This document shows positions 54,205 through 61,601 of a DNA stretch of 64,000 nt, one piece after another. Each line of letters begins with the position of its first letter. Within the stretch, counting starts at the first letter, position 1. Under the pieces are notes generated by a model that worked only from the letters and a program-made list of their open reading frames with translations, had not been told where the DNA came from and did no database searches. Made by a program: the position numbers and the translations under genes. The stretch comes from Halorubellus salinus (lineage in GTDB: Archaea; Halobacteriota; Halobacteria; Halobacteriales; Natrialbaceae), in NCBI RefSeq assembly GCF_020567525.1, contig NZ_JAJCVI010000004.1, positions 1-64,000 of the forward strand, written 5' to 3'.

Positions 54205-54431
54205 TCGCCGTCACCTCCTTCGGTCGGCGCGGACCGCTGGCCGCCACCGAGGCGCTCGAGGCGACGCGAACAGCCGTTCCGATGGCCGGCCTCGGAGACG
54301 CCGTCGGTGAGGCGGGTGCAGCGGGCGCCACACTCGGGACACCGGAACTCGCGCGAGGTCCGAACCTGCGGCTTCGCGGTCTCGCGAGCACGAAGGACGT
54401 CGGCGGTGATGCCGATCTGGTCGGCACTCAC
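54201..54431 (-). CDS. small CxxC provirus-type protein
   Basis: 76 aa from GTG at 54431 (SADQIGITADVLRARETAKP). FRCPECGARCTRLTDG (about 31-46) holds a CPxC knuckle plus a third Cys and GHRNGCSRR a His/Cys pair, together a likely zinc site for nucleic-acid or protein binding. Acidic tail. The start overlaps the stop of an upstream frame by GTGA, so one more gene probably preceded it and is now lost or degraded. Confidence 0.55.
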   Translation of the reverse strand: MSADQIGITADVLRARETAKPQVRTSREFRCPECGARCTRLTDGVSEAGHRNGCSRRLERLGGGQRSAPTEGGDGE

Positions 54432-54447
54432 GCGCACCACCTCCCGA

Positions 54448-54474
54448 GGCGGGTTTCGGCTAGGAAAACCCGCC
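54448..54474. repeat. 9-bp inverted repeat (hairpin)
   Basis: GGCGGGTTT and AAACCCGCC pair perfectly around a 9-base loop, between the tRNA-Met and the first small provirus-type gene. It could be a regulatory hairpin or a remnant recombination site. Confidence 0.5.
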
Positions 54475-54616
54475 GACGGCAAGGGTGGGCGTGTGCTCGT
54501 CGGTTGAAACCCTCCTGAGGCGGCCGCGAATCGAGAGCGCCAGACGCCTCTATCCGGCCAGTACAGGCGCTAAGGAGCGAGGTTCCGCGAGCACTCAGAA
54601 ACGGGTTGCTCGCGAG

Positions 54617-54743
54617 TGGGCCCTGGCGGATTCGAACCACCGATCACCCGGTGTCCCACAGTCGTGACACCCACGCCACCGCGACGTTTGTATCAACGAA
54701 CTGATATGAGCCGGGGGCTCTAACCAGACTAAGCTAAGGGCCC
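54617..54743 (-). tRNA. elongator tRNA-Met (CAT) with intron
   Basis: Minus strand: acceptor GGGCCCT (54743-54737) pairs with AGGGCCC (54624-54618), discriminator A. Anticodon stem CCCGG/CCGGG with loop CTCATA gives CAT. The T arm GGTGG-TTCGAAT-CCGCC is intact. If spliced at the usual 37/38 site, the intron is 54653-54704 (52 nt). Haloferax elongator tRNA-Met also has an intron. The bulge-helix-bulge was not folded here. Confidence 0.88.
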
Positions 54744-54810
54744 TCTGTCGGCGTTTACAGACAGACCCTCTTGAGTCTGCCGGATACGCACCGTAGCGCC
54801 GTCTAATCAG

Positions 54811-55548
54811 TCACTGCCCGCCCTGGCGTGCACGAATCTCGGTAACCAGTTCCTTCGCCCCCTCGACGACGACGCAATCCAGGCCCTCGCGCTCGTAGTG
54901 GTCGAGTTTCCGCTCGAAATCCGCCTCGTTCGGACGCTCACCCGCAGCGAACCCGTTCACCTCGACCCAGAGGTCGACCTCCGGCAGGTAGAGGTCACTC
55001 GTCCAGTTCGTCTCCGGGACTTCGGGATGAACCTCGTACACGACGTCTCGTTCGTGCAACGCGGTCGCGACAGCCAGCTCCAGTCGGCTGTCGAGCGTCG
55101 CTCCCTGCGGTCCCTCGCACGAGACGCCGTACCGCTTGCCGGCGTCGACGTCCGCACGTTCGCACGCCTCGCGCCACGACCCGAACCGCTCTTTGATGGT
55201 ATCGTCACCGTATGCACCCCGCTCGGCGTACTGACGTGACGTCAGGTGGTCGCTCTCGACCGCCTGCTGGACCGCACGGAGGTCCTGTAACATCTCCGCC
55301 GTCTCCTCGGGTCCGTACGCCTCTGGCTGTCCACGTTCCAGTCCCACATCTTCGAGCAGGTCGTTCCAGCCCCTATCGAGTCGCTTGTATATCGTATTGA
55401 GCGACGGGAATCGGTCGTCGTTCGCCGCCTCCTCGGTCGTCGGCGCCTCGCCATTCTCGGCAGCATACGCCAGCACGGCCTCCCGCAAGTCCGCGTAATC
55501 TCCATCGTCCGTCGCTCCGGTGTGTTGGTTCCCGTAGAACTCCCCCAT
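54811..55548 (-). CDS. nuclease-like protein with homing-endonuclease-associated repeats
   Basis: 245 aa. The N-terminal half holds two helical repeats of the homing endonuclease-associated (HNH_repeat) type: PTTEEAANDDRFPSLNTIYK (about 36-55) with RGWNDLLEDVGLE, and LTSRQYAERGAYGDDTIKER (about 101-120) with FGSWREACERADV. The C-terminal domain (about 150-240) looks like a Vsr/DUF559-type PD-(D/E)xK fold: TNWTSDLYLPEVDLWVEVNG with Asp and the ExN pair, then a Lys-containing helix. DNA cleavage is inferred, not shown. It lies between tRNA-Met and tRNA-Asn. Confidence 0.65.
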   Translation of the reverse strand: MGEFYGNQHTGATDDGDYADLREAVLAYAAENGEAPTTEEAANDDRFPSLNTIYKRLDRGWNDLLEDVGLERGQPEAYGPEETAEMLQDLRAVQQAVESDHLTSRQYAERGAYGDDTIKERFGSWREACERADVDAGKRYGVSCEGPQGATLDSRLELAVATALHERDVVYEVHPEVPETNWTSDLYLPEVDLWVEVNGFAAGERPNEADFERKLDHYEREGLDCVVVEGAKELVTEIRARQGGQ

Positions 55549-55715
55549 CGAACGAATTCACGCACTGAACCACCATAAAACTACCATATTAATAACATAT
55601 TGGTTCGCTTGGTGCCTCCCCGAGCGTCGGTTGCTTCGACAGACCACGGGTGCCGCGTTAAGAGTACTGCGAGGGTGAGAGTCCGGCGGCTATGGGGTGG
55701 TTGGTGTGGGAGGAG

Positions 55716-55788
55716 CGCCGTCGCCAGGACTCGAACCTGGGACAACCACGTTAACAGCGTGGTGCTCTACCATCTGAGCTACGACGGC
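55716..55788 (-). tRNA. tRNA-Asn (GTT)
   Basis: Minus strand acceptor GCCGTCG (55788-55782) pairs with CGACGGC (55723-55717), discriminator G. Anticodon arm CCACG-CTGTTAA-CGTGG carries GTT. T arm CCAGG-TTCGAGT-CCTGG. A possible TATA element, CCCTATACA on the minus strand (about 55817-55825), lies about 30-37 bases upstream. Confidence 0.95.
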
Positions 55789-55939
55789 TTCTGCATTACT
55801 GTGTTGACGCGGGTCGCTGTATAGGGCTTTCGTTTCGCCGTCGGGCGTGTGGGGGTGTGTCGTGTGGTTTGGGCGCGCTGGCGTGGCTGGCTGTGGTGGT
55901 TTCGATGGGTTTTCCGTTCGAGGCGGTGAGTGGTGTGGT

Positions 55940-57331
55940 ATGAGCGACGAGGCCGACGCCGGCGAGGGTGACGACGCGTTCGAGCGCGTGGTGGGCGAGG
56001 TGCGCGAGTGGGTCGACCCGGACGAGGGCGAGTGGGCGCGGATGCGCGAGGTGGCGGGCGAGCTCGCTGCGCGTGCGGAGGCGGCGGTCGCGGACCTGTG
56101 TCCGGCGGCGGACGTGATGCAGGTCGGGTCGACGGCGCGTGGGACGTGGATCGCGGGTGACCGCGACGTGGACCTGTTCGTGCGGTTCCCGCCGGACGTG
56201 GACCGCGAGGACCTGGAGGCGTGGGGGTTGGCGGTCGGGCACGCGGTCCTTCCGGATGGGCGCGAGGAGTACGCGGAGCATCCGTACGTCAAGGGCGAGT
56301 ACGAGGGGTTCGACGTGGATTGCGTGCCGTGTTATCGCGTCGACTCGGCGAGCGACATCCGGTCGGCGGTGGATCGGACGCCGTTCCACAACGAGTACCT
56401 GGAGGCGCGACTGGACGACGACCTGGCCGCGGACGTCCGCGTCACGAAGCAGTTCCTGAAGGGGATCGGCGTGTACGGGAGCGACCTGAAGACCCGCGGG
56501 TTCTCGGGGTACGTCACCGAGTTGCTCGTCCTCGAGTACGGTGGGTTCCGCGAGTTCGTCGAGGCGGCCGCCGAGTGGCAGCCGCCAGTGCTCCTCGACC
56601 CCGAGGGGCACGCGGCGGCGTCGTTCGACGACGCGCTCGTCGTCGTCGACCCGACGGACCCCGAGCGGAACGTCGCGGCGGTGTGCTCGACCGCGAACGT
56701 CGCGCGCCTCCAGCATCACGCGCGAGCGCTCCTCGACGACCCGACCGTCGACCGCTTCCGGCCGCGCGACCCGGACCCGCTTCCGGCGGACGCGGTCCGC
56801 GAGCACGTCGCGCGTCGCGGGACGACGCCGGTCGCGCTCGACTTCGCGCCACCGGACCTGGTCGACGACCAGCTGTGGCCGCAGCTCCGCCGGTCGCTCG
56901 ACGGTATCGTCGACGAGCTCGACCGCCGCGGGTTCGACGTGCTGCGGGCGGCGACGTTCGCGACCGACGACCGCGAGCGCGCGGCACTGTTCGCTGAACT
57001 CGAGGTCGTGGAGCGTCCGACGGTGACGCGCCACGACGGCCCGCCGGTGCACGTCGACGCACACGCGAAAGGCTTCTACGAGACGTACGCGGCAGACGCG
57101 GACGCGTACGGGCCGTTCGTCGACGAGGACCGGTACGTCGTCGAACGCGACCGCGAGTTCACGACCGCCACGGCGCTCCTGGAGAGCGACGCCGTGTTCG
57201 ACGTTCGTCTCGGGACGCACGTCGAGACCGCACTCCGCGAGGAGTACGACGTGCTCGCGGGCGACGCGGTCGCGGAACTCGCCGACGACTTCGGCGTGGA
57301 ACTCGCTGCGTACTTCGACCCCGCGCCCTGA
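55940..57331 (+). CDS. cca: CCA tRNA nucleotidyltransferase (archaeal class I)
   Basis: 463 aa from ATG at 55940. Catalytic motif GSTARGTWIAGDRDVDLFVR (about 54-73, with the DxD pair), EYAEHPYVKGEYEGFDVDCV (about 111-130, third carboxylate), TKQFLKGIGVYGSDLKTRGF, then the archaeal PAP-like core and C-terminal tail domain. Adds or repairs the CCA end of tRNAs. It directly follows tRNA-Asn (opposite strand). The upstream open frame to 55847 is not conserved. Confidence 0.95.
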   Translation: MSDEADAGEGDDAFERVVGEVREWVDPDEGEWARMREVAGELAARAEAAVADLCPAADVMQVGSTARGTWIAGDRDVDLFVRFPPDVDREDLEAWGLAVGHAVLPDGREEYAEHPYVKGEYEGFDVDCVPCYRVDSASDIRSAVDRTPFHNEYLEARLDDDLAADVRVTKQFLKGIGVYGSDLKTRGFSGYVTELLVLEYGGFREFVEAAAEWQPPVLLDPEGHAAASFDDALVVVDPTDPERNVAAVCSTANVARLQHHARALLDDPTVDRFRPRDPDPLPADAVREHVARRGTTPVALDFAPPDLVDDQLWPQLRRSLDGIVDELDRRGFDVLRAATFATDDRERAALFAELEVVERPTVTRHDGPPVHVDAHAKGFYETYAADADAYGPFVDEDRYVVERDREFTTATALLESDAVFDVRLGTHVETALREEYDVLAGDAVAELADDFGVELAAYFDPAP

Positions 57332-57354
57332 CAGCGAGTCGGTCCGACTCGCTG

Positions 57355-58365
57355 TCAGTCGTCGAGCCCGTGGAGGTCGCGGGCCTCGTCGAGGAGGTCG
57401 CGGACGTCGTCGCTGACGTCCTCGTCGGTCGGGATGGGGTCGCGGCCGTCGAACGTCTCGTGGACCATCGCCACGCCCTCCGCGAGCACGTCGAGGCCGT
57501 AGCCGCCTTCGAGCACGAACCCGATCGGGGCGTCGACGGCGTCGGCGAGTGCGCGAAGCCGGTCGGTCATGATGGCGTACCCTTCGGTCGAGACGCGCAT
57601 CCGCGAGATGGGGTCGTGTCGGTGCGCGTCGAACCCGGCGGAGACGAGGAGGAGGTCGGGGTCGTAGCGTTCGATGGCTGGTGCGACGACGTCCGCGATG
57701 GCGGCGGCGTAGTCGGCGTCGCCCGCGCCAGCGGGCAGCGGGAGGTTCAGCGTCGTCCCTTCGCCGTCGCCCTCGCCGATCTCGTCCACGTCGCCCGTCC
57801 CAGGGTAGAGTCCAGCTTCTTGCAGGCTCGCGAAGAACACGCGGTCGTCGTCGTACCAGATGTCCTGCGTGCCGTTCCCGTGATGGACGTCCCAGTCGAC
57901 GATCGCGACGCGGTCGACGTCGCGCTCGACGAGTGCGTAGTCCGCGGCGACCGCGACGTTGTTCACGAAACAGAACCCCATCGCGTCGTCCTCGACGGCG
58001 TGATGCCCGGGTGGGCGACCCAGCGAGAACGGCGTCTCGCGGCCCTGGTCGCCGTCGAGCGCGCTCTCGGCGACCCACTGCGCGATACCCGCGCTCTGGA
58101 GGATGGCGTCCCAGGACTCCGCGACCGCGACCGTGTCCGGGTCCCAGTCACCGCCGCCGGCCGCGCAGAACTCGCGGAGCTCCTGGACGTAGTCGGCGTC
58201 GTGCACGCGCTCGACCGCCGACAGCGCCGCGGGGTCGGGTTCGACGTACGCGACGCCGTGCTTGCGCTTCAAGCCTTCGCGGATCGCGCGCAAGCGGTCC
58301 GGCGTCTCCGGATGCCGCGGCCCGGTATCGTGGTCGAGGCACGTCTCGCTGTAACCGAAGTTCAT
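57355..58365 (-). CDS. histone deacetylase/AcuC family protein
   Basis: 336 aa. Zinc site and catalytic His motifs: RPPGHHAVEDDAMGFCFVNN (about 117-136), VDWDVHHGNGTQDIW (about 152-166, Asp-His pair), SAGFDAHRHDPIS (about 243-255) and LEGGYGLDVL (about 294-303). Deacetylates acetyl-lysine or small amides. It starts 7 bp after the histone gene stop, so the pair is one operon. Whether the histone itself is a substrate is unknown. Confidence 0.9.
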   Translation of the reverse strand: MNFGYSETCLDHDTGPRHPETPDRLRAIREGLKRKHGVAYVEPDPAALSAVERVHDADYVQELREFCAAGGGDWDPDTVAVAESWDAILQSAGIAQWVAESALDGDQGRETPFSLGRPPGHHAVEDDAMGFCFVNNVAVAADYALVERDVDRVAIVDWDVHHGNGTQDIWYDDDRVFFASLQEAGLYPGTGDVDEIGEGDGEGTTLNLPLPAGAGDADYAAAIADVVAPAIERYDPDLLLVSAGFDAHRHDPISRMRVSTEGYAIMTDRLRALADAVDAPIGFVLEGGYGLDVLAEGVAMVHETFDGRDPIPTDEDVSDDVRDLLDEARDLHGLDD

Positions 58366-58372
58366 CTGGAGG

Positions 58373-58804
58373 TCACTCGAAGAGCGCGAAGTACGTCTCG
58401 ATGTCTTCAGCCTTCACTGTACGTCTGTCGGCGTGTCGCGCGAGCGTCGCCGCCGCGCTCGCGACGTTGTCCGCGTAATCCTCGAGGATGTCTGCGAGCG
58501 CGATCCGGGCGTCCATCGACACGCGATACGAGTTCCCGATGTCGATGCGGGCGATGCGGTCCACGGGCGCGATCGGGAGTTCGAGGTCGTCGCCGTCGAG
58601 GTCGGCTGTCACGCCGAAGTCCGACGCCATCAGCGTCTTCCGGCCGTCCTCGGTGGCGACTTTGGCGGCGTCCACGGCGAGGTCGGCACCGTGCTCCTGG
58701 ATGCGTCGCGCCAGTTCCTCGGCGGCACCGGCGCTCACGCGGAGATCGCCTGCGTTCCGTCGAATGATCGTATCCACCGGCGCGAACGGCAACTCGACGC
58801 TCAT
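58373..58804 (-). CDS. archaeal histone with two histone folds
   Basis: 143 aa from ATG at 58804 (MSVELPFAPVDTIIRRNAG); an upstream Met at 58810 adds only two residues. First fold about 2-64 (LRVSAGAAEELARRIQEHGA, TLMASDF) and second about 74-143 (LPIAPVDRIARIDIGN, YRVSMDARIALADILEDYA, KAEDIETYF), a fused doublet as in haloarchaea. Binds DNA as pseudo-dimers; in salt-in cells its role may be more regulatory than packaging. Operon with the deacetylase-like gene. Confidence 0.93.
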   Translation of the reverse strand: MSVELPFAPVDTIIRRNAGDLRVSAGAAEELARRIQEHGADLAVDAAKVATEDGRKTLMASDFGVTADLDGDDLELPIAPVDRIARIDIGNSYRVSMDARIALADILEDYADNVASAAATLARHADRRTVKAEDIETYFALFE

Positions 58805-58942
58805 ACACAACCCCGGGTTCGGCCACGCCTTAGTAGTTTCCGTAAACGTAACGAGGGCGACGGAGAACTGCCGTCGCGGACGCTCGATACGTTACGGCGA
58901 TTATCGGTTCGACGGCTCCACGAACGCGACGCCACTCCACGG

Positions 58943-60406
58943 TCAGACGACGTCGTCGGCGTCGACGCGACCGTCGACGAGGTCGCCGCGGACCGTGACC
59001 TCCTGGCCGAGGTGGACGTCCGCCTCGGTGTCGACGCTCATCGTCTCCTCGCCGTCGTCGAGCACCACTGGATTCCCGGCCTGCACGACGGTCCCAGTGA
59101 ACTCCACGCGCTCGCCGTCCTCGCGGGACTGCTGGGCGGCGACCGCGCCACCACTCCCGCCCTCGCTCGCCGACGTCTCGTCGCCCGCGGACGACCCGGT
59201 CCCGGTCGACGCGTCGCCGTCGTCGCCGTCGTCCGCGAACGCGTCCAGACCGGTCGCCTCGTCGCGCTCGCCGTCAGCTTCGGCGGCCGCGCTCGTCGCG
59301 TTCCCGTCCAGTACCGTCACCGACGACCGCCAGCCAGCCGACGCTTCGAGGTCGTCCTGCCAGCCGTCCTGTATCTCGACGTCCGCGAACGCCACGCGGT
59401 CCCCGGGCCCGATGTCGTAGTCCGCCTTGTCGCCCCAGAGCGCGACGCGGATGTCCCCGGAGTCGTCCTGCACGCGCACGTTCCGCACCTGGCCCTCGCT
59501 GCCGTCGTCGCGGTCGAACGTCCGCTTCGGGTCCGACGACCGCACCACGCCCGCGATGTCCACGGTCGTATCGAGCTCCAGCTCCGCGATCGGGACCGAC
59601 TCCGGCTCGTACGCGATCTCCTCGTCGAGCCCCTCGATGGCGCCGCGCTCGCCGACGTGCAGTTCGAGGTCGCCGTCGCGCTCGCGCGTGTACCCGTCGA
59701 CGACCTCGACGCTATCACCCGCCGCGACCTCGTTCACGGTCTCCGCCTGCCCGTCCCACATCGTCACGCGAACGCGCCCGGTCTCGTCGCCGAGCACGAG
59801 GTTCGCGACCTTCCCCTCGCTCCCGTCGTCGCGGTCGAACGTCCGCACCGACTCCGTATCCAGGACCTTCCCCTTCACGTTCACGTCCGACAACCCGAGC
59901 GAGAGGCCGTCGATCGTACTCTCACCGGAGACGTCGACGTTCACGTCCGTATCCGGCGCCGGCTCGACGTCGTCGACGTTCACCTCGACGCCGTTGTAGC
60001 CCTCCTTCGGTCGGCCACCGACCTTGAGGACGTCACCGACCTCGAGCTCCTCCTCGGCCGCGTCCGCCTTCTCGTCCCAGAACGCGAGCCTGACGCTCCC
60101 CGTCTCGTCGGCGACCTCGACGTTGATGACGCGGCCGTCCGGCTGGTCGTCGCCGTCGCGCTCGAACGCGCGCTTCTCGCCGACCGACGTCACCTTCGCG
60201 ACGAACTTCACCTCCTCCATCCCCGGTTCGACGTCACTCACACCCTCGACTTCGCCGTCCTCGAGTTCGTGCGCGACGAGCATCGCCGCGGACTCCTCGT
60301 CGGCGAGGCCACCCATCTGCTCGACCTTCGCCTCCACCGCCTCCCGGAACTCCTCGATGGAGACGTCTGTCTCGAGGTCCTCGTAGACGTCCTCTATCGC
60401 GCCCAT
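58943..60406 (-). CDS. rpa: replication protein A (single-strand DNA-binding, multi-OB)
   Basis: 487 aa. At least three OB folds, each with the same strand: VADETGSVRLAFWDEKAD (about 98-115), LGDETGRVRVTMWDGQAE (about 202-219) and VQDDSGDIRVALWGDKAD (about 317-334). After an acidic linker (about 375-425) a fourth, shorter OB-like end follows (VEFTGTVVQAGNPVVLDDGE). No zinc finger is seen. Coats ssDNA in replication and repair. Same strand as histone and deacetylase with 138 bp spacing, an arrangement I recall from Haloferax. Confidence 0.92.
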   Translation of the reverse strand: MGAIEDVYEDLETDVSIEEFREAVEAKVEQMGGLADEESAAMLVAHELEDGEVEGVSDVEPGMEEVKFVAKVTSVGEKRAFERDGDDQPDGRVINVEVADETGSVRLAFWDEKADAAEEELEVGDVLKVGGRPKEGYNGVEVNVDDVEPAPDTDVNVDVSGESTIDGLSLGLSDVNVKGKVLDTESVRTFDRDDGSEGKVANLVLGDETGRVRVTMWDGQAETVNEVAAGDSVEVVDGYTRERDGDLELHVGERGAIEGLDEEIAYEPESVPIAELELDTTVDIAGVVRSSDPKRTFDRDDGSEGQVRNVRVQDDSGDIRVALWGDKADYDIGPGDRVAFADVEIQDGWQDDLEASAGWRSSVTVLDGNATSAAAEADGERDEATGLDAFADDGDDGDASTGTGSSAGDETSASEGGSGGAVAAQQSREDGERVEFTGTVVQAGNPVVLDDGEETMSVDTEADVHLGQEVTVRGDLVDGRVDADDVV

Positions 60407-60579
60407 AATCGTACGGTTTCGCAGGGTTGGCCGCCGCTTAAGCGTTGTCCTCTCGTCGTTTCGGCGGCCCCAGTCCGCGGCGGTCGTCGTCGGCGAATAC
60501 TCGGCATCGACGACCCTTGCGCGGACCGCTACAAGAACCCTCGGCCCGCGGCAGCGCCAGAACCGACCGGGTGGTCGTT

Positions 60580-61095
60580 CTAGCGCGTCGCGTCAGCGAC
60601 GACCGTCGTCTCGCCCTGGGCCTTGTGCTTCACCGTCACCGACTTCGGAACGCCGTTCTCCGTCCCGATCCCAGCCGTATACTCGACCATCCCGAGGCAC
60701 TGCTGGCACGCATCCTCGTCCGTCTCCACCGCTTCGAACGTCACGGTCAACGCCCCGTCACTCAACTCGACGTCCACGAACGCCGCCTCGTGACACGGAT
60801 CACTCGTGGGTATCTTCCCGTCGACCGACACCCCACTGTCACCGAACGACGCGGTCGCGGAATTCTCGCTCCCACATCCCGTGTTCACGGTCTCCAACGA
60901 CCGATCCCCGAGCGACACCGACTGTTCGGTCGTCGGCGCCGCAGTCTCAGTCGGCGCCGTCGTCGTCGACCCACCACCATCGCCCTCGTCGGTCGTCGAC
61001 TCGTCACCACTCCCTGTCCCGTCGCTCAAACACCCAGCGACCGCCAGAGAGCCAGTCACCACACTCGCCCGTTTCAACAGCGTACGTCGCTTCAT
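60580..61095 (-). CDS. Tat lipoprotein, function unknown
   Basis: 171 aa. MKRRTLLKRASVVTGSLAVA then GC: twin-arginine signal RRTLLK plus lipobox, lipid anchor at Cys about 22. A Thr/Asp/Gly-rich linker (about 25-55) is followed by a roughly 110-residue domain with four Cys: NTGCGSE, SDPCHEAAF and the CQQC pair in EDACQQCLGMVEY. Conserved Cys outside the membrane suggest disulfides or a metal site. Family not recognised. Confidence 0.8.
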   Translation of the reverse strand: MKRRTLLKRASVVTGSLAVAGCLSDGTGSGDESTTDEGDGGGSTTTAPTETAAPTTEQSVSLGDRSLETVNTGCGSENSATASFGDSGVSVDGKIPTSDPCHEAAFVDVELSDGALTVTFEAVETDEDACQQCLGMVEYTAGIGTENGVPKSVTVKHKAQGETTVVADATR

Positions 61096-61249
61096 ACATC
61101 ACCGAAAGACTCCTGTTTTCAAAGCCCTTTCCCACGGTGAAAAATTACTTTCAGCCAACCCGCGCGCTAGCAGCCCCCACGCGCCGCCCCGCGATTCCAC
61201 CCACCAACATCGTAACCCTCTTGTGTACCACCGCGAAACGTAGAGATGA

Positions 61250-61322
61250 GTCCGGGTAGGGTAGTGGACTATCCTCTTGGCTTGCGGAGCCAGGGACCGG
61301 AGTTCAAATCTCCGTCCGGACG
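61250..61322 (+). tRNA. tRNA-Arg (GCG)
   Basis: Acceptor GTCCGGG pairs with TCCGGAC (61315-61321, one G-U), discriminator G61322. Anticodon arm TTGGC-TTGCGGA-GCCAG carries GCG. T arm CGGAG-TTCAAAT-CTCCG. Its 3' end is followed by two partial copies of itself. Confidence 0.94.
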
Positions 61323-61373
61323 TTTTCAGCGGACAACAACGACGAGCGTAGCGAGGAGTGCGTCCGCTGAAAA
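61323..61373. repeat. 12-bp perfect inverted repeat after tRNA-Arg
   Basis: TTTTCAGCGGAC (61323-61334) and GTCCGCTGAAAA (61362-61373) pair perfectly around 27 bases. It starts on the base after the tRNA discriminator. A second perfect pair, CGGAGATTTG (61382-61391) and CAAATCTCCG (61401-61410), follows. The second arm there copies tRNA T-arm sequence. Confidence 0.75.
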
Positions 61374-61420
61374 CGGACGCGCGGAGATTTGAGCAGGGAG
61401 CAAATCTCCGATTTGCGACC

Positions 61421-61443
61421 GAGTTCAAATCTTCGTCCGGACG
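61421..61443. repeat. tRNA-Arg 3'-end remnant, copy 1
   Basis: GAGTTCAAATCTTCGTCCGG plus ACG matches the tRNA 3' end (61300-61322) at 22 of 23 positions, 121 bp downstream of the intact gene. The tRNA body is missing. Confidence 0.85.
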
Positions 61444-61470
61444 TGCCCCCGCTCGCTGCGCTCGCGGGGA

Positions 61471-61485
61471 CTCCGTCCGGACGTT
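61471..61485. repeat. tRNA-Arg 3'-end remnant, copy 2
   Basis: CTCCGTCCGGACGTT matches 61310-61324 exactly (15 bp), running one or two bases past the tRNA end. Between the two remnants lies a CCCCGC/GCGGGG stem. Confidence 0.7.
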
Positions 61486-61601
61486 CTTGTGCTTCTTCGA
61501 CGAGCGTGAGCGGTGTCTGGGCGTCGGTCGCGGCGTCGTGTGCGGGGTCGTGGTGGGACTGAAGGCAAGGTGGTTTGGGGGTTGGGCGAGTACTGGTTCT
61601 C

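Larger units (their letters stand above)
53690..54617 (-). mobile_element. provirus/integrative element remnant at tRNA-Met
   Basis: Four very small minus-strand genes chained by GTGA overlaps lie directly downstream of the tRNA-Met 3' end, the usual integration point of tyrosine-recombinase elements. A 27-aa membrane peptide, a CxxC zinc-type protein and a truncated DUF7845-like protein are typical of haloarchaeal proviral operons. Integrase and structural genes are missing. Confidence 0.5.

Noticed and set aside
54428-54640. 70-aa minus-strand frame next to tRNA-Met
   Set aside because: Begins inside the tRNA gene and has no conserved character; only its stop overlap with the next GTG hints at a lost gene.
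55796-58078. 760-aa minus-strand frame opposite cca and over the deacetylase gene
   Set aside because: Arg-rich shadow, runs through the tRNA-Asn promoter and two real genes in other frames.
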